Position numbers and translations under genes: made by a program. 64,000 bases of DNA from Malus domestica (lineage: Eukaryota > Streptophyta > Magnoliopsida > Rosales > Rosaceae). The stretch covers positions 999,501 to 1,063,500 of the forward strand of contig NC_091668.1 in assembly GCF_042453785.1 (NCBI RefSeq), read 5' to 3'. Positions 10,498 to 22,408 of this stretch are shown here, in pieces (positions within the stretch are counted from its first letter, which is position 1; every line of letters begins with the position of its first letter). The notes under the pieces were generated by a model that made no database searches, was not told where the DNA came from, and worked only from the letters and a program-made list of their open reading frames with translations.

Positions 10498-12309
10498 ATT
10501 TCAATTGGCCATGTACTCACAAACCACAATAAAGACCATACAAATCACAATCAGATTTGGTGGAGCTTAGGTTACACGTGTTTAGACCCCGATGTTGATC
10601 ATTTTCTCCTCTCTCTCATGATTCATGAGTCAAATTATGTACTGTAAGACCAACGGAATGAGTTCGTAATACGATTTTTTTAGTATGCACTGGTAAATAG
10701 TGCATATTAAAATCCTTAGCTGTTAAATTTTTAGTTGCTGTAATTATGTTTTTTGGTAACAATAAGTCGAGGGAGGTGGGAGGCTACCTTATTTTAGGAT
10801 CAGAGTACATCACAAGCTTTTTGAAGACTTATAGAGAAGGTTTTAGTTTCTTTTTTAGTTTTTATAGATCACCTATCAAGATGGATTACTACAGTGAAAC
10901 TGAAACCTAGGTCATGATCTAGCGAAGAGAACGATCTTACCAACTCAACCAATCCTTGTTGGCTTAGCTATTGTATCTTTGGTCGTACGTTCAACGTTAC
11001 ATTCATCTGGTACATGTCATACACAAAACTGGAGCATAATAAAATTTTGCCATTTTATATGAGAACCGCCATGAATTAATTTCTTTGAATGGAAAACAGT
11101 AAAAATCAGCTGTGGAGTTGCACTTATTATTATCAAAGAGAGTAATTGATGGTAGAGATAACAGTTTGCCCATCCCTTCTTCCCAAATAATGCATACAAC
11201 AAAGTAGGTAGATGGTGATAACAATTATCAAGTGACTTCAATTATCTTTGGTCATTTTTTTTTTGACAAAAAATAAAAAATTGACCAAATCCCCTTCCCA
11301 AAAGTATGTATAGTTTCACAAATGAAAATGATATGGACTAGTTTAATTAATTGTTTTTAGCGGGTTTTGGCCTAGTTCCCCCGTTTGTTCTACTTTTCCT
11401 TTTTTCTTCTTATTATTAATAAAATCTTGTAGAGGGGGGACGGGCGGGGGGTTTCTGGGTGCAACGGTCCTTTCTCCTTTGGGAGAGGGTTGGTGCCTCG
11501 CACGCGACTGTTGACAAAGAGCTAATCTCGTCTAATCTGTCTCTACAAAAATTTAAAAAAAAAATTGTATAGTTTCACAAATTATAAGAACACACTATTC
11601 TCGACTCTAGCCAACTCGGTTATGTCCAAAATATACTTAAAGAATTGCTACAGTAAGTAAGGACCGCTTCAAATTTTCCCTACATTGGAAAGAATTATAA
11701 GGGAGACTGGGGGTATGTTTTGTACCAAAAAAGGAAAAGAGCAGAGAAAAATAGATAGTATTTTTGCTCACCACCCTTAAATAACGGTGACGCTGATCAC
11801 CCTATTTATTATCGTTGAATAAATTTAAATTTCGAAATTTGTACAATAAATAGACATAAATCTCAAAATTTAAATTCATCTAATAGTAATAAATAAAGTG
11901 ATGAGCAAAATTGCACTCAAAGAAAAATATAGAGCATTTGAAGGTTTATGAAAAGGACAAGCAAATAAGTAAAAGAAGTAAAGAAAGAAAAAATGGGTGG
12001 GGGTAAAGGGTAAAAGGTATGAGAAAGACATGCCAACAAACAAACATAAATAATTACAGGCACATGAGGGGAAGAAGAAGCCAGGGGAGGGGAGGGGACG
12101 ATTGTCCCATGAAATGCAATGCCATAGGATTATTTGGACCACCACTCTATCCAACTGCTTCCACTAGCTATGATTTCATTTGCCAGAAATGTGGAATCCA
12201 AGGCTTCGAAAACCTTCCCCACTTTCTACATGCCTCTCCCTTTTTGTCTCTTACGATGAAGAACAACTTTGATGACATGAGTATAGTTTTAACGTAGTAT
12301 TTTGTGTTA
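10498..12309. other. Intergenic, no gene recognised
   Basis: This stretch holds a second repeat-end copy at 11491-11565, a G-run at about 11435-11455, and AT-rich DNA. Open frames such as 11003-11241 (-) and 11876-12154 (-) are low complexity without a domain. Confidence 0.4.
11491..11565 (+). repeat. Dispersed repeat end, copy 2
   Basis: This copy shares GTGCCTCGCACG, AAGAGCTAATCTCGTCTAATC and an A-rich tail with the copy at 9532-9605, 2 kb away in the same orientation. See that entry for interpretation. Confidence 0.5.
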
Positions 12310-12483
12310 GATAAATGCTAAGGAGATTCTCTTAAAGTGAGACTCTTCATAGAATCTCTGTCACCTCACAGTTTAATGTCAATTTTCGTGGTAAAATTAT
12401 GAAACATTGTGCAAAAAACATGAAATGACAGAGAGTTAATGGATAGTCTAGCTTTTGAGAGAGTCTTCTTAGTATATTCCTAG
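12310..12483. mobile_element. MITE, about 170 bp, family also seen at 15182-15508
   Basis: The arms ATGCTAAGGAGATTCTCTTAA ... CTCTGTCA and TGACAGAGAG ... GAGAGTCTTCTTAGTAT fold back on each other. The family is repeated, with an insertion, at 15182-15508. Confidence 0.65.
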
Positions 12484-12599
12484 GTGTTAACAATCAATAT
12501 TATGTAAAAGTAAATTTAAACATTACAATATATCATTGACACGACATACCACGATGAGAGCGTGCCAGTACCGTGAAGTCTTTCTCCTCATATTCTTTT

Positions 12600-13060
12600 G
12601 GAGAAAATTGTAGCAATGATCTCTCTACTTTAACCCAATTAGAGTAATGGTCATTCAACTAAAAATATGTGACCATTGGTCACTTAATTCATCAAAACGT
12701 GCAGCTATAATCCTTTTTGTCAATTCCATTAGAAAATCCGTCAAAATGAGTCATGTTGTAAGAACCATTGCTACAATTGGGTTAAAGTTGATGGACCATT
12801 GCTCTAATTTGGTTAAAGTTAAAGGACTATTTCTCCAATTGGATTAAAGTTGATGGACAATTTCTACAATTTTCTCAATTGATTTTTCATATTTGCTATT
12901 TGATTCACCCTCACGTGCGTGGCATGAGACTCATTTCACCGGAATTTCTAACGGAGTTGACGAAAAAGACCATAACTGCACGTTTTAATAAGTTAAGGAA
13001 CCATTGGTCAAAGATTTTTAGTTAAATGACCTGCTTTGGTACCAAGAAGAAAGTTAAAGT
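12600..13060. mobile_element. Long fold-back element, arms about 100 bp
   Basis: The left arm at about 12645-12740 (CATTCAACTAAAAAT, GACCATTGGTCA, AAAACGTGCAG, TTTTTGTCAATTCC) is the inverse of the right arm at about 12950-13055. Between the arms is a GTTAAAGTTGATGGACC motif in near-tandem copies, which is itself the inverse of sequence left of the arm. There is no transposase, so this is a non-autonomous palindromic element. Confidence 0.65.
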
Positions 13061-14750
13061 TCCATCATAAAATCAATTGATAATTTAGGGAGTAGTCAAA
13101 CTTACTTATAAGCCCATCCAAAGTCTTTATTCTCATCAGTGTATGATTCATTCTCAACATAATTATTGCTCTAATTGAATTAAAATTAAAGAATCATTAC
13201 TACGATTTCCTCTATTCTTTGTAGGTAAGGGTTCTTTTGGCTTCCTTGTGGTTGACAAAAACACAAAGGAAACACCCTTGTTCTCTTTGGTGTGATTTTT
13301 CACTTTAATACCAGTAACACAATTACCATCAAGTCTCTTTTTTTTCTGCTCTTGTAAAATGAATGATGGAATTGACGTGTAAATGGACACTCGATGGCCA
13401 CGGTAGACTTGGGAGAATCTCATTTATCATTTGCACTTTTTAACTTTAAATTATTTGTCGGATTAAAATAAAATGCTATATCTTGCTTCTTTTTGGAAAC
13501 AGCGAAAAGGATTAAAGGAGCATAATCTTTTACTCGTGAGAACTACTAGATTCATCTTAATGTCTTATTTTTCTACTTATATTTTGATCTCGTCTATTAA
13601 AAAAAATTTAGAAAATTAAAATGTTACTTCTCCACTCACTGATATTCCTAAAATAATCTCTAATATATTATCTAAAATTATAAACTTGTCTCTTAGAAAA
13701 ATATATATGATTTGAACATTATTTTCTTACATTTTCAATGAAAATGTCATCTTACACTTATTCAATGGAAACATCGTCTTCTATCTCTTCAATGAAAACG
13801 TCATCTTCTAAGTTCAATTTTTTTGTTTTCTCTAAATGAAAAGAGATGGAAATATGAGCTAGAGTTTAAGGGTAGATAAATGTTTCTAAACAGAGGGCGG
13901 GAGTTAGAATCATTCCCAACGTGTTTATTTAACAAAATAATTGCGCCCAACTTTTTTATTTTTTAAAAAAGATAAAGTAAAAAGAGGGTGGGAGTTAGAA
14001 TCGCGCTCAAACTTTTCATTTTTTTTAAAAGATAAAGCAAGAAGAGGGTGGGAGGGCTGGTTTGATATTACTGTACTTTGAAAAAAAAATTATTTCTGCT
14101 GTGTTGTGAGAATAAACCCATTTTTGCTGCTTCACATTTTTAGTTTTTTTTCACCCAAAACTGTGAAAATAAGCTGTTTTTAAGTGTTTTCCAAACACAT
14201 TTTTGAGCTCAGCTTTTTTTTATACCCACTTTTTATAAAAGCACATTAGTACCAAACCAGTACTTAGAACCTCGTCCAATTTATTATTATTATTATTATA
14301 CATCTTTTAAGGTCCTTATTAGTCATTTTACAAATGAGCAAGCTTGTAATTAAATAGTTTATTAAAAACTAGATGAGAAAATAAGACACTGAGATGAGAA
14401 TTACAGCACTATACTCTATTATATTATATCAGATAGCCCAACTCCTCTGTCAGAGAGCCTTACCAAGCTAGCCTCTAGCTACCAACTCCAGCCCAATTTA
14501 CTTGCTCCAAAACCCACCGTCTTGTTGAGCGATCTCGTAAATTATTAATATTCTTCTTCATTCGTAAAGAATATCTTTTTTTGTTCGACTCATATAAATG
14601 ACAAAATTGATACTTACTTAACTTAGTATTGTGCTATCTCGTTTACAGTTAAGTTCAAATTGTACTCTTTCTAATTTAAATCAAATTAGAAAATAGCTCA
14701 AGCAAAATAAAAATCCTAACCTCATGGTCTCTAATTAATAAAAGGGTTAT
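13061..14750. other. Intergenic with small direct repeats
   Basis: GAGGGYGGGAGTTAGAATC followed by about 40 bp of T/A-rich sequence ending AAAAGATAAAG is repeated at about 13893-14055 (2-3 copies). A (TTA)n run lies at about 14280-14298. The minus-strand open frame at 13163-13423 has no recognisable domain. Otherwise AT-rich. Confidence 0.4.
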
Positions 14751-15066
14751 GGTCACTATGTTATAAGTCAAAATTTATTTTGTTCACTCTGTTTTTTAAT
14801 TTAGCCAATTTGATCAATGTGTTGTTGAAGGTTGATAATTTTGGTCACTTTCATAGTTTGAAGTTAAAAATATATTAAAATATTCATTAAACAGATAAAA
14901 TCAATAAAAGAATTTGAAAACTTAATTAGCAAATAATTTAATAGTTTTTTTAACTGCAAACTAATGGAAGTGACTAAAATTGTTAACTTATAACAACACA
15001 TTAATTAAATTGGCTAAATTGACAACACAATGACCAAAATAAATTTTAACCTATCGCACAATGAAC
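14751..15066. mobile_element. Fold-back MITE, arms about 118 bp
   Basis: The left arm (GTCAAAATTTATTTTGTTCAC ... AATTTAGCCAATTTGATCAA ... AGTTTGAAGTTAAAAA) is the inverse of the right arm. The element is almost completely palindromic with a short AT-rich centre. No coding capacity. Confidence 0.7.
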
Positions 15067-15181
15067 AAAAATGTTTTCACCCTTAATAAAATTCGAATGG
15101 GTAGGATCAAATCATATAGAACCTCATATGTGATTAGACAATCCTATTCAATTGACAACAGTCAAATGTTATATTTATTTC

Positions 15182-15508
15182 GAGAAATGCTAAGAAGATT
15201 CTCTTTCAAAGTGGAACTTTTTATAAACTCTTTGTCATCTAATATTTTAACATTAATTATCGTGTCAAGATTATAAAACACTATGACACATGAGATGACA
15301 GAGAATCCATGAAGAGTCTCACTTTTTTTTTTGAACAAATGATATTATTTACATTAAGAGCGTTATGAAGGAGTAAACTAAGTTTTATAGTGAATGAGTT
15401 ATAATAATGTAGTTCAAAGACGAGAATCAAACATAATACATCTCATTTACTGATAAAGAAGAATAACATTAGACCATTGTTCAGTCCACTTTCTCCTTAG
15501 CATTTCTC
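15182..15508. mobile_element. MITE split by a second insertion
   Basis: The outer ends GAGAAATGCTAAGAAGATTCTC (left) and CTCCTTAGCATTTCTC (right), with the internal ATGACAGAGAATCC, match the family at 12310-12483. About 160 bp at roughly 15325-15488, starting with a T-run and ACAAATGATATTATTTACA and ending AGACCATTGTTCAGTCCAC, is absent from the other copy. It looks like a later, unrelated insertion. Confidence 0.6.
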
Positions 15509-16380
15509 TTTTGTTTTTGGGACAGAGCGGTCAAATCATAGAGGTTACCGTTATTTCCGTAAGCAAATTTTTTATCCATCCCTGTCCATTGTCCCATCCC
15601 AATCATATACTTTCTACTCAATCACAACATCTTAACCCACCTTATTAGTTGACCAAATTGCCACTAAAATAATGGTTTTTCTATAAAGTACCTCTCCCAA
15701 TGCTTATTTCTTTTAGTCTCAGAACAGTCACGATTAAGTCACAGAATAACATCATATTCAGATTTTTTTTATAGAGAAAAAAAAAAACGTTAGAGAAGAG
15801 TGGAGGATTTGAAGGACATAAAATTCTACTCCTCTTGAAGTGGCAAAGGACAGAAAGCAAACCATGCTTCAAATGGAAATTTGTCAAGGCATCAATGCGC
15901 ATCCTGAAAAGTTTCCAATCGCACTGTCACGTGATATCACAAATTTATTAATGTCATAATATCTCACTCCACTTTTTTAAATTATAAACCAGATTGATAA
16001 CAAGTGCGAGTTTAGAGAAAAAAAAAATAATTTATATAACACGTGTATATTATTATTTGTCATTTTGTAATAATATAATGTTATGTAAAGAGAAATTTAC
16101 ACGTATCGTTGTATTAGCATCACAGGTCACCACGATCGCGGTGTAGCCCTATCCTGTAAAGATGCAAAGGAAGAGGAAACGTGAGCCGTGAGTTTCAACC
16201 TTAACGGTGATTAAAGCCCTAGTGCGTATCGCGTGGCGTTGGTAACAATATACACACGCACACAGCGAACCGGCTCTCCGTGATGACGGAACCGAAAGGC
16301 AAAGACTCACCGCTATATCAAATCCGACGCCAAAGGAGCAAAAGCAAAACCAACGAAACATAAGATATGGTAATTTAAAC
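15509..16380. other. Upstream region of the HVA22 gene
   Basis: AT-rich to about 16080, then GC-richer sequence that probably holds the HVA22 promoter and transcription start. The 127-residue minus-strand frame at 16149-16532 has an arginine-rich, low-complexity translation and is not taken as a gene. Confidence 0.35.
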
Positions 16381-16390
16381 GGCACAAACA

Positions 16391-16410
16391 CCTCTCTCTC
16401 TCTCTCTCTC
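16391..16410. repeat. CT microsatellite in the presumed HVA22 5' UTR
   Basis: A pure (CT)n run, followed by a second short (CT)n at about 16593-16611. CT-rich leaders are common in plant genes. Confidence 0.7.
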
Positions 16411-16898
16411 CTTCTCAGTCTATTACGCCGCCGACACCGTAACGGTTCTTCGAGCCTTTCGTCGGCGCCGTTCTCCCGCGACGGCGATCTCCGACCTGTC
16501 CGGCGATTCGAGTTTTCTGTTAACTCTCTCACTGCTCAGTGCCTTCTTTCAATCCGCTGATTCCGTTCAAATTTCAAATTAGTCTTCGAGCGGTTCTCTC
16601 TCTCTCTCTCTAAAACTCTAATTGTTACTGTTTATTTTTTGAATATTTTCGTGAACCGATTTTATTTCATGAAAAATGAGATTGGATGATATCTGGATTC
16701 TTATCAGCATCAGATTATTGCATTCATAATTTCAATTTAGGAAATTAAATTGTTTTTTTTTTTTGCCTTTTTTTCTTAATTTTTTTGCTTTTAGTTCTTG
16801 TAATGCGTATGTTGTCTCCAAATGTTAAGAAGTTTTAATTTCTGTGCGGTGTAATCGTATGCTTCAGTGGCTGTTCTTACAAATCTGATCGTTCACTT

Positions 16899-16984
16899 AG
16901 CTCAGTTGAATTTGAATTTGAAGAATTTGAATTTCGGATTTTGCTAATCCCAAATTCAAATCCAAGCTCAAGTTCAACTGAGCT
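16899..16984 (+). other. Near-perfect 86-nt hairpin in the HVA22 leader region
   Basis: AGCTCAGTTGAA at 16899 pairs with TTCAACTGAGCT ending at 16984, and the pairing continues almost to the apex through TTTGAATTT and CGGATTTTGC/GCTAATCCC. The arms are about 40 bp. It lies upstream of the start codon in what is probably a 5' UTR intron. A weaker second hairpin follows at about 16995-17070 (GTTTTGGTTTC versus GAAACCGAAGC). Confidence 0.55.
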
Positions 16985-17333
16985 CACATACATTTTCGTT
17001 TTGGTTTCCAGGGATTTAGAATATATTCAGGTCAAATACTTGACAAATTCCTCGAAACCGAAGCGAAAACAATGTGCTTGAAGATCAACATTTCTGAATA
17101 TTGTATCAGCTTTACCTATTGTGATTTTGTTCTGCTCTTAATTTGTTGAATGGTTATGTTGATCGAAAACAAATTCATCCTGTTCTGCTGCTAAAGTTCA
17201 AGAAGTATATCCGAAAATTGAAATGTTGTATCTCGAAAAATCGGGAGTTGTTTGGTATTGAAGTGAGCTATTTTATGTTTCTTTTCGTGTATGACCAAGC
17301 GGTTATTTTCGTGTATGGGCAGGTACGCAAAAG

Positions 17334-19162
17334 ATGATAGGATCCTTTCTTACCAGAACACTTGTGTATGTGAACGATTGACCCTCGCTTTCTGGTTGCG
17401 TTTCAAAGGACGTTTGATTATTGTCAAATTCTGACCTTCCCCGTTTTCCATGTTGGCACTTGACAGGATGGCTCTTGGCTATGCTTATCCAGCTTATGAG
17501 TGCTACAAAACTGTTGAAAAGAATAAGCCGGAGATTGAACAGCTTCGCTTTTGGTGCCAGTATTGGTATCAACTGCGTCTTGTGTCTAAGATAGTTATCT
17601 ATTTGTCCTTGTGATTCGTAGTGATGACCCGCTTTTCATCCTTGAATTTCAGGATTTTGGTGGCTGTTTTGACTGTATGTGAGAGAGTTGGTGATGCTTT
17701 TGTTTCCTGGTAGGGGATTTGTGTTTGAATGTTGTGAGATTTCAAATATGCTTATTTTGTGCCACTTCTTTGTCTCATTCTGTTTTTTTTTTCTTTGGTT
17801 TCGTGCAGGGTTCCCATGTATAGCGAAGCTAAGTTGCTCTTCATTATATATCTGTGGTTTCCGAAAACAAAGGTACAGGATTCTGTAAGGATATTAGCTT
17901 ATTTAATTGTTTGTTTATTAGTATGACTTTCCTTATACTCACAACTATCTCTGTGTTGCAGGGAACGACCTATGTGTATGATTCCTTCTTTAGACCATAT
18001 CTTGCGAAGCATGAAAATGAAATTGATAGGAACTTGTTGGAACTAAAAACTAGAGCTGGTGACATGGCCATTGTGTATTGGCAAAGAGCTGCAAGCTATG
18101 GTCAGACGAGAATATTTGATATCTTGCAGTATGTTGCTGCACAATCGACACCAAGGCCTCGCCCTGCTCAGGTACGATGACATGATTTGGACTTGGTGTT
18201 TTCAGTTTTACCATTATGTCCCATCATTATTGATTGCAACATCTCTGGCCACCCAGTCAGTTGGAGCAAGTTATCAAAACGTTATTGTCCTTTTATCATC
18301 CAGATGTTGATTTTTTTGTGCATGTTGAATTGTTATGTTGGCATTTTAATTCTAGGCTTTTGCCTTTTCACCATCTTGTCTTTAAATTAGTCCTTTCAAG
18401 TACTTGTTCAAGGTTATTTTGTTTGAACTTCGGGATATTGTGTGTGTGTTTATATATATTTCTTCATTTAGTTACAGATGATCGTTCATGCCTTGGGGAG
18501 GTTGATACCGGCTTGAAAGTAATGCTTTGTTGTTTCATGAGTTATTGATTGTACGTCGCATCTCTTTTGTACCCTGCATTCCGGTATGCGTGCGTGCATC
18601 TCGCCTTCATTGCACGATATTTATTGTTTATTATTACCATATAGGCCGTACTGCGCTATACAATGTGGAACCGCTCATCAAGGAAAAAATTATAACAAGG
18701 TTTTTGCCTCTGCTGAAAAAGTTACTCTTGAAATTGCAGCCACAACAAGGTGTTAGGCGCCCACCCCCTGCTGCTCGCCAACCCACCACACCACCTCCAA
18801 ATCGCCAGCCTGCTGCAAGTACGCAATCACAACCAGAGGAACCGCCGTCTCCCACTTCCAGTACTTCTTCAAGCAAGGACCAAAAGGAGATAGTGGAAGC
18901 CTTAGCACCATCACCAAAGCCTAAACCTGCCCCTCAAACGGCAGGTTCAATTACTCAAAAAGCCACAGCAACAGCAGCTGCATCTGAATCATGTAGCCAA
19001 ACCACCCCAACTGAAGAGGCTGCAACGACGCAGACTGACGCAGCACCATCCTCTTCGGCACCTGAAGAGACAAATCCTCCCCCGAAAGAGACGGTCATGG
19101 AGGAAACCATTCGGGCCACGCGTGGAAAGTTGAGGAAAGCACGCTCTGGAGGAAACCGTTGA
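17334..19162 (+). CDS. HVA22-like (TB2/DP1 family) membrane protein, g/h/i type
   Basis: HVA22/DP1/Yop1 proteins are reticulon-like ER membrane-shaping proteins (family knowledge). The exons are 17334-17365, 17467-17565, 17653-17709, 17809-17872, 17962-18171, 18740-19162. They total 885 nt, giving 294 residues. The TB2/DP1/HVA22 domain fills residues 10-110: LGYAYPAYECYKTVE, QLRFWCQYWILVAVLT, ERVGDAFVSWVPMYSEAKLLFIIYLW and KGTTYVYDSFFRPYL. It contains two hydrophobic hairpin segments. From about residue 155 the last exon encodes a long Pro/Thr/Ser/Ala-rich, probably disordered tail ending in a basic RGKLRKARSGGNR. Such tails mark the longer plant HVA22 subclass. The start is the first ATG in frame with the domain and gives the usual short N-terminus. 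I cannot assign g versus h versus i from sequence alone. Gene order points to g. Confidence 0.88.
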
Positions 19163-19611
19163 AATTTCACATTTTTAGATTTGCGTAGGTGGACAACGAT
19201 GGTTCTTTGAATTGTTGCTGTAACCGTGATGTAAATTTGGCATCCTCTGCTTTCTATTTCATTCGTTTTTTGGTCGCTGGACCGTGGACCGGTCTGATGT
19301 TTCACAGGGCAGTTCAAACATCAAACTCGCATATTGCTTCAATTGCACTCGGGATGTCAAAGTGACGGTATTTCAATCTAACAATGCGGTGTCGTGTGAA
19401 AATGTTCAGTACATTGGCACCTATGGTTGGATGGTACACAAACACAAGGGGCGTCCTCCTTATGTGAGAAATTTTTAAGTATGCCGAAAATGTGGCTCGG
19501 TACACCATGTGTCATAATACAATTGATTGGATTTTTTTTCAAGTTTCTAATCAATTGTCTTATTACACTTTGTACGCTAGACTGTGTTTCTGGCACATTG
19601 GAAAATATGCT

Positions 19612-20045
19612 CCTTATATGAGGGCAAATTTTAAGGTTCACTCGTCAAACACAGAACAAGACCCCCATGTGTTGCCTTTTGTCCAGCTCTTACCCATGGT
19701 ACCACTCGATTTTGTGGAAGACATATGCAATCGAATGGACATAAGTTTTTTCTTCTTTATAAGAATGATCTGACTAATCACGTGATTAGACTGTCCTACC
19801 GAATTTTCTTCTCATGTTAAAAAAACTCTCTTATTTGAGGGCGAATTTGAAGGTTCACTCGTCACACACAAAACAAGACCCCGGGTATTGCCTTTTGTCC
19901 TGTTCTTACCCATGGTACCACCCGATTCTGTTCAAGCCATATACAATCGATTAGACATAAGTTTTTCTTTTTATTAAGAATGATATGACTAATCACGTGA
20001 TCAGACTGCCCTACTAAAATTTTTCTCTCATGATTCAGATGGGTT
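19612..20045. repeat. Tandem duplication of about 218 bp between HVA22 and LQY1
   Basis: TTCACTCGTCA, ACAAGACCCC, TTGCCTTTTGTCC, CTTACCCATGGTACCAC and CTAATCACGTGAT recur in the same order from about 19615 and again from about 19833. The copies have clearly diverged. No protein frame is shared. Confidence 0.75.
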
Positions 20046-20278
20046 GGACGCATCTAAATGGTATTGAGCTTCCATACAACTTATTCAAATTCCAAAGAAT
20101 TTTCTTTTAGTTTTGTGTTTTTTGGTTTTTTTATAGCTAGGGAGCCACGTAGGAGGAACGTTGAGTTTGTGATAGGAAAAGCTTTCAACCGTGTGGTGGC
20201 TGAAACTAGAGGCAACTGCCAACCCCACATATCCAAACTCCACCATCGCTCTGCATTCACCGGAAAATTGACGTGGAA

Positions 20279-21334
20279 ATGCCGCAAACACCGTCACTCC
20301 CCCGCCTCCACTCTCCCTTCCTCTCTTGCCCCCTCAGGCTCTCCACCTCCCCTTCTTCCTTACGCGTGCCCCACAAGTTTGCAGGAAATCAACGGTCGCC
20401 AAAGTCGCATCCATGCATCAGAGCCATTGATCTCGATCAAAACACGGTTTCGTTCTTTCCCCCGCTCTTTCTCCTTCCAAAATCTCGATTTCGAACGGTT
20501 TTGTTTTGGAATCTGACATAAGCATGAATTTCCAGGTAGTGGCAATCTCAGTAGGGTTTGCGAGTGTTGCGGTTGGGATTGGCATTCCGGTTTTCTACGA
20601 AACACAGATCGACAGCGCTGTGAGTCCTTTTGATTCGGTATCTAAATACGATTAATTAAGTAGTTTGTAGATAATTAATTTAACATTAGTAATGCTAACT
20701 GCAGGCTAAGAGAGACAACACTCAGCCATGCTTCCCCTGCAACGGAACTGGCGCTCGTAAGTAATTAGCAAACTAATTTACTTGCAGCTATATTTTTTGG
20801 TGAAGCATGCAAAGTCTCGCTTCGGAAATCTTACAAAATAAATCACAACTTATTTTTCGCGGTTTCAGTACTAATTGCATCGAGACCTTATTGAAAAAGA
20901 AAAAACCCGAACTGCACACGTGCTCAAGTTTGAAACAATATCGGTGTTTGAATTAGATACTCATGTGTCAACAACTCGTAGTTCCGGTACTCATGTGTCG
21001 TGCTGTTTAAGTCTCTGTCAGTGTCAACTGATGAAACTGGACGACCGTGCGTCGTTGTGTGTCTCAGAAAAATGCAGATTCTGCACGGGGAGTGGGACGG
21101 TGACAGTAGAGCTTGGCGGGGGCGAGAAAGAAGTGTCCAACTGCATCAACTGCGAAGGGATCGGTTCGTTTACGTGCACAACGTGTCAGGGTTCCGGGAT
21201 TCAACCTCGGTACCTTGATCGCAGGTACCATGATTCATATATTCGGGTCGTATTCGATCGATCAGTTATGCATGAACCTAAACTCATTCGTGTATATTTT
21301 GTGTTGGAACAGAGAGTTCAAAGACGATGACTGA
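20279..21334 (+). CDS. LQY1: LQY1-like plastid protein with four CxxCxGxG zinc-finger motifs
   Basis: LQY1 is a thylakoid zinc-finger protein with protein disulphide isomerase activity that helps photosystem II repair (family knowledge). The exons are 20279-20446, 20536-20619, 20705-20756, 21068-21224, 21313-21334. They total 483 nt, giving 160 residues. Residues 1-56 are Ser/Pro/Arg-rich, as expected for a chloroplast transit peptide. Residues 57-76 form a hydrophobic membrane segment (VVAISVGFASVAVGIGIPV). Four DnaJ-type motifs follow: CFPCNGTG, CRFCTGSG, CINCEGIG and CTTCQGSG, with ELGGGEKEVSNC between the second and third. The end is YLDRREFKDDD. An ATG at 20524 in the same frame as exon 2 would drop the transit peptide. 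The 20279 start is preferred because it supplies one and its intron joins in phase. There is no J-domain. Confidence 0.87.
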
Positions 21335-22280
21335 TCGAGGTCAGCTGGGATATTCGATTCTTTCTCTTACTTGTGTTTGTTGTTTTTCATGACTTTCATT
21401 TTCTTTATTCTTCTCTGTACAAGAGTATGCAAACAAAGATACAAGGACCTATTTTGTCGAAAGCGGTATTCTAAACTATGCTAATCTATTAGGAACGGAG
21501 TTTGAATTTCGATGAAAGGGGGTCTGAATTCAACATTAACTAATTGGTTTAATTCACGTTTGCATACAATTACCAATCGTAAAATTGACAATTGTGAAGC
21601 ATAAATGTAGTCGCACTTACTAGAGCGGACGTGCTTCTCTTATGCATTAACATTCAAATCCTCTCTCCATAATTTCATTTAGTTTAAAGTAAACTAGCAT
21701 TTGCTTACACAATTCATGTGTATGAACACATTTTTTTAGAAAATGAGAAGGAGAGAGGGAGAGAGAGGGAACGTGGGGTAGTTGGACGTTTTTGTTTTTG
21801 GTTTTTTTAATTTATTATTATTTAATATTGGAGGTATTTTAGCATCACCTATAGGTGACGCTTCAATAAAATAAAATAAAATTTGAATTTGTGAAATTAC
21901 ACTATTGCCCATCATTTTTTTGTGTGATAAAAGACTAAGTAGTCTTTTCATCATTTTTTGGTTGACAAAGAGGGTTTCATTAATTAATAGAGATTATCGT
22001 CGGACAAGAGAAGAAAAAAAAAACTAAGTTGGGCTTTCGTTAAAACATTGATATTAATAAAAGGAAACGTAAAGAAAAATCTAAATAAACCTTTGGTTTT
22101 AATGAAAAATGATAAATAAATGTGCAGAAAGTAGTACCAGAAAAAAATAAAAATGTGATTTTTCGTTTAAAATCAACAGTAGATAAGTATCTGGTTAAAA
22201 CTCTGATTAATAAACTGTTGAATCGGCCTGTCTTCCTCTCTGGCCGCCTCTGGGTATAGAGAGAGAACGACGTCGGATTG
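21335..22280. other. Intergenic region before DPH5
   Basis: AT-rich sequence with no recognised element. It contains the end of the LQY1 3' UTR and the upstream region of DPH5. A minus-strand frame at 22040-22303 is low complexity. Confidence 0.4.
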
Positions 22281-22347
22281 AGTTGGCAGCACCTGGCTTC
22301 CAAGTTCCAACTAGGGTTTTTGTAGGGTTCCAGACTTACAAACCAGC

Positions 22348-22348
<1 letters not shown>

Positions 22349-22397
<49 letters not shown>
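22349..22397. repeat. (AG)n microsatellite directly upstream of the DPH5 start codon
   Basis: About 24 AG units, ending 11 bp before the ATG at 22409. In the DPH5 reading frame this would read Arg-Glu repeats, and the frame is open upstream, but no in-frame ATG precedes it. It is treated as 5' UTR. Confidence 0.9.
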
Positions 22398-22406
<9 letters not shown>

Positions 22407-22408
22407 AG

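Noticed and set aside
16149-16532. 127-residue minus-strand open frame
   Set aside because: Low-complexity arginine-rich translation across the CT-rich HVA22 promoter/leader; no domain.
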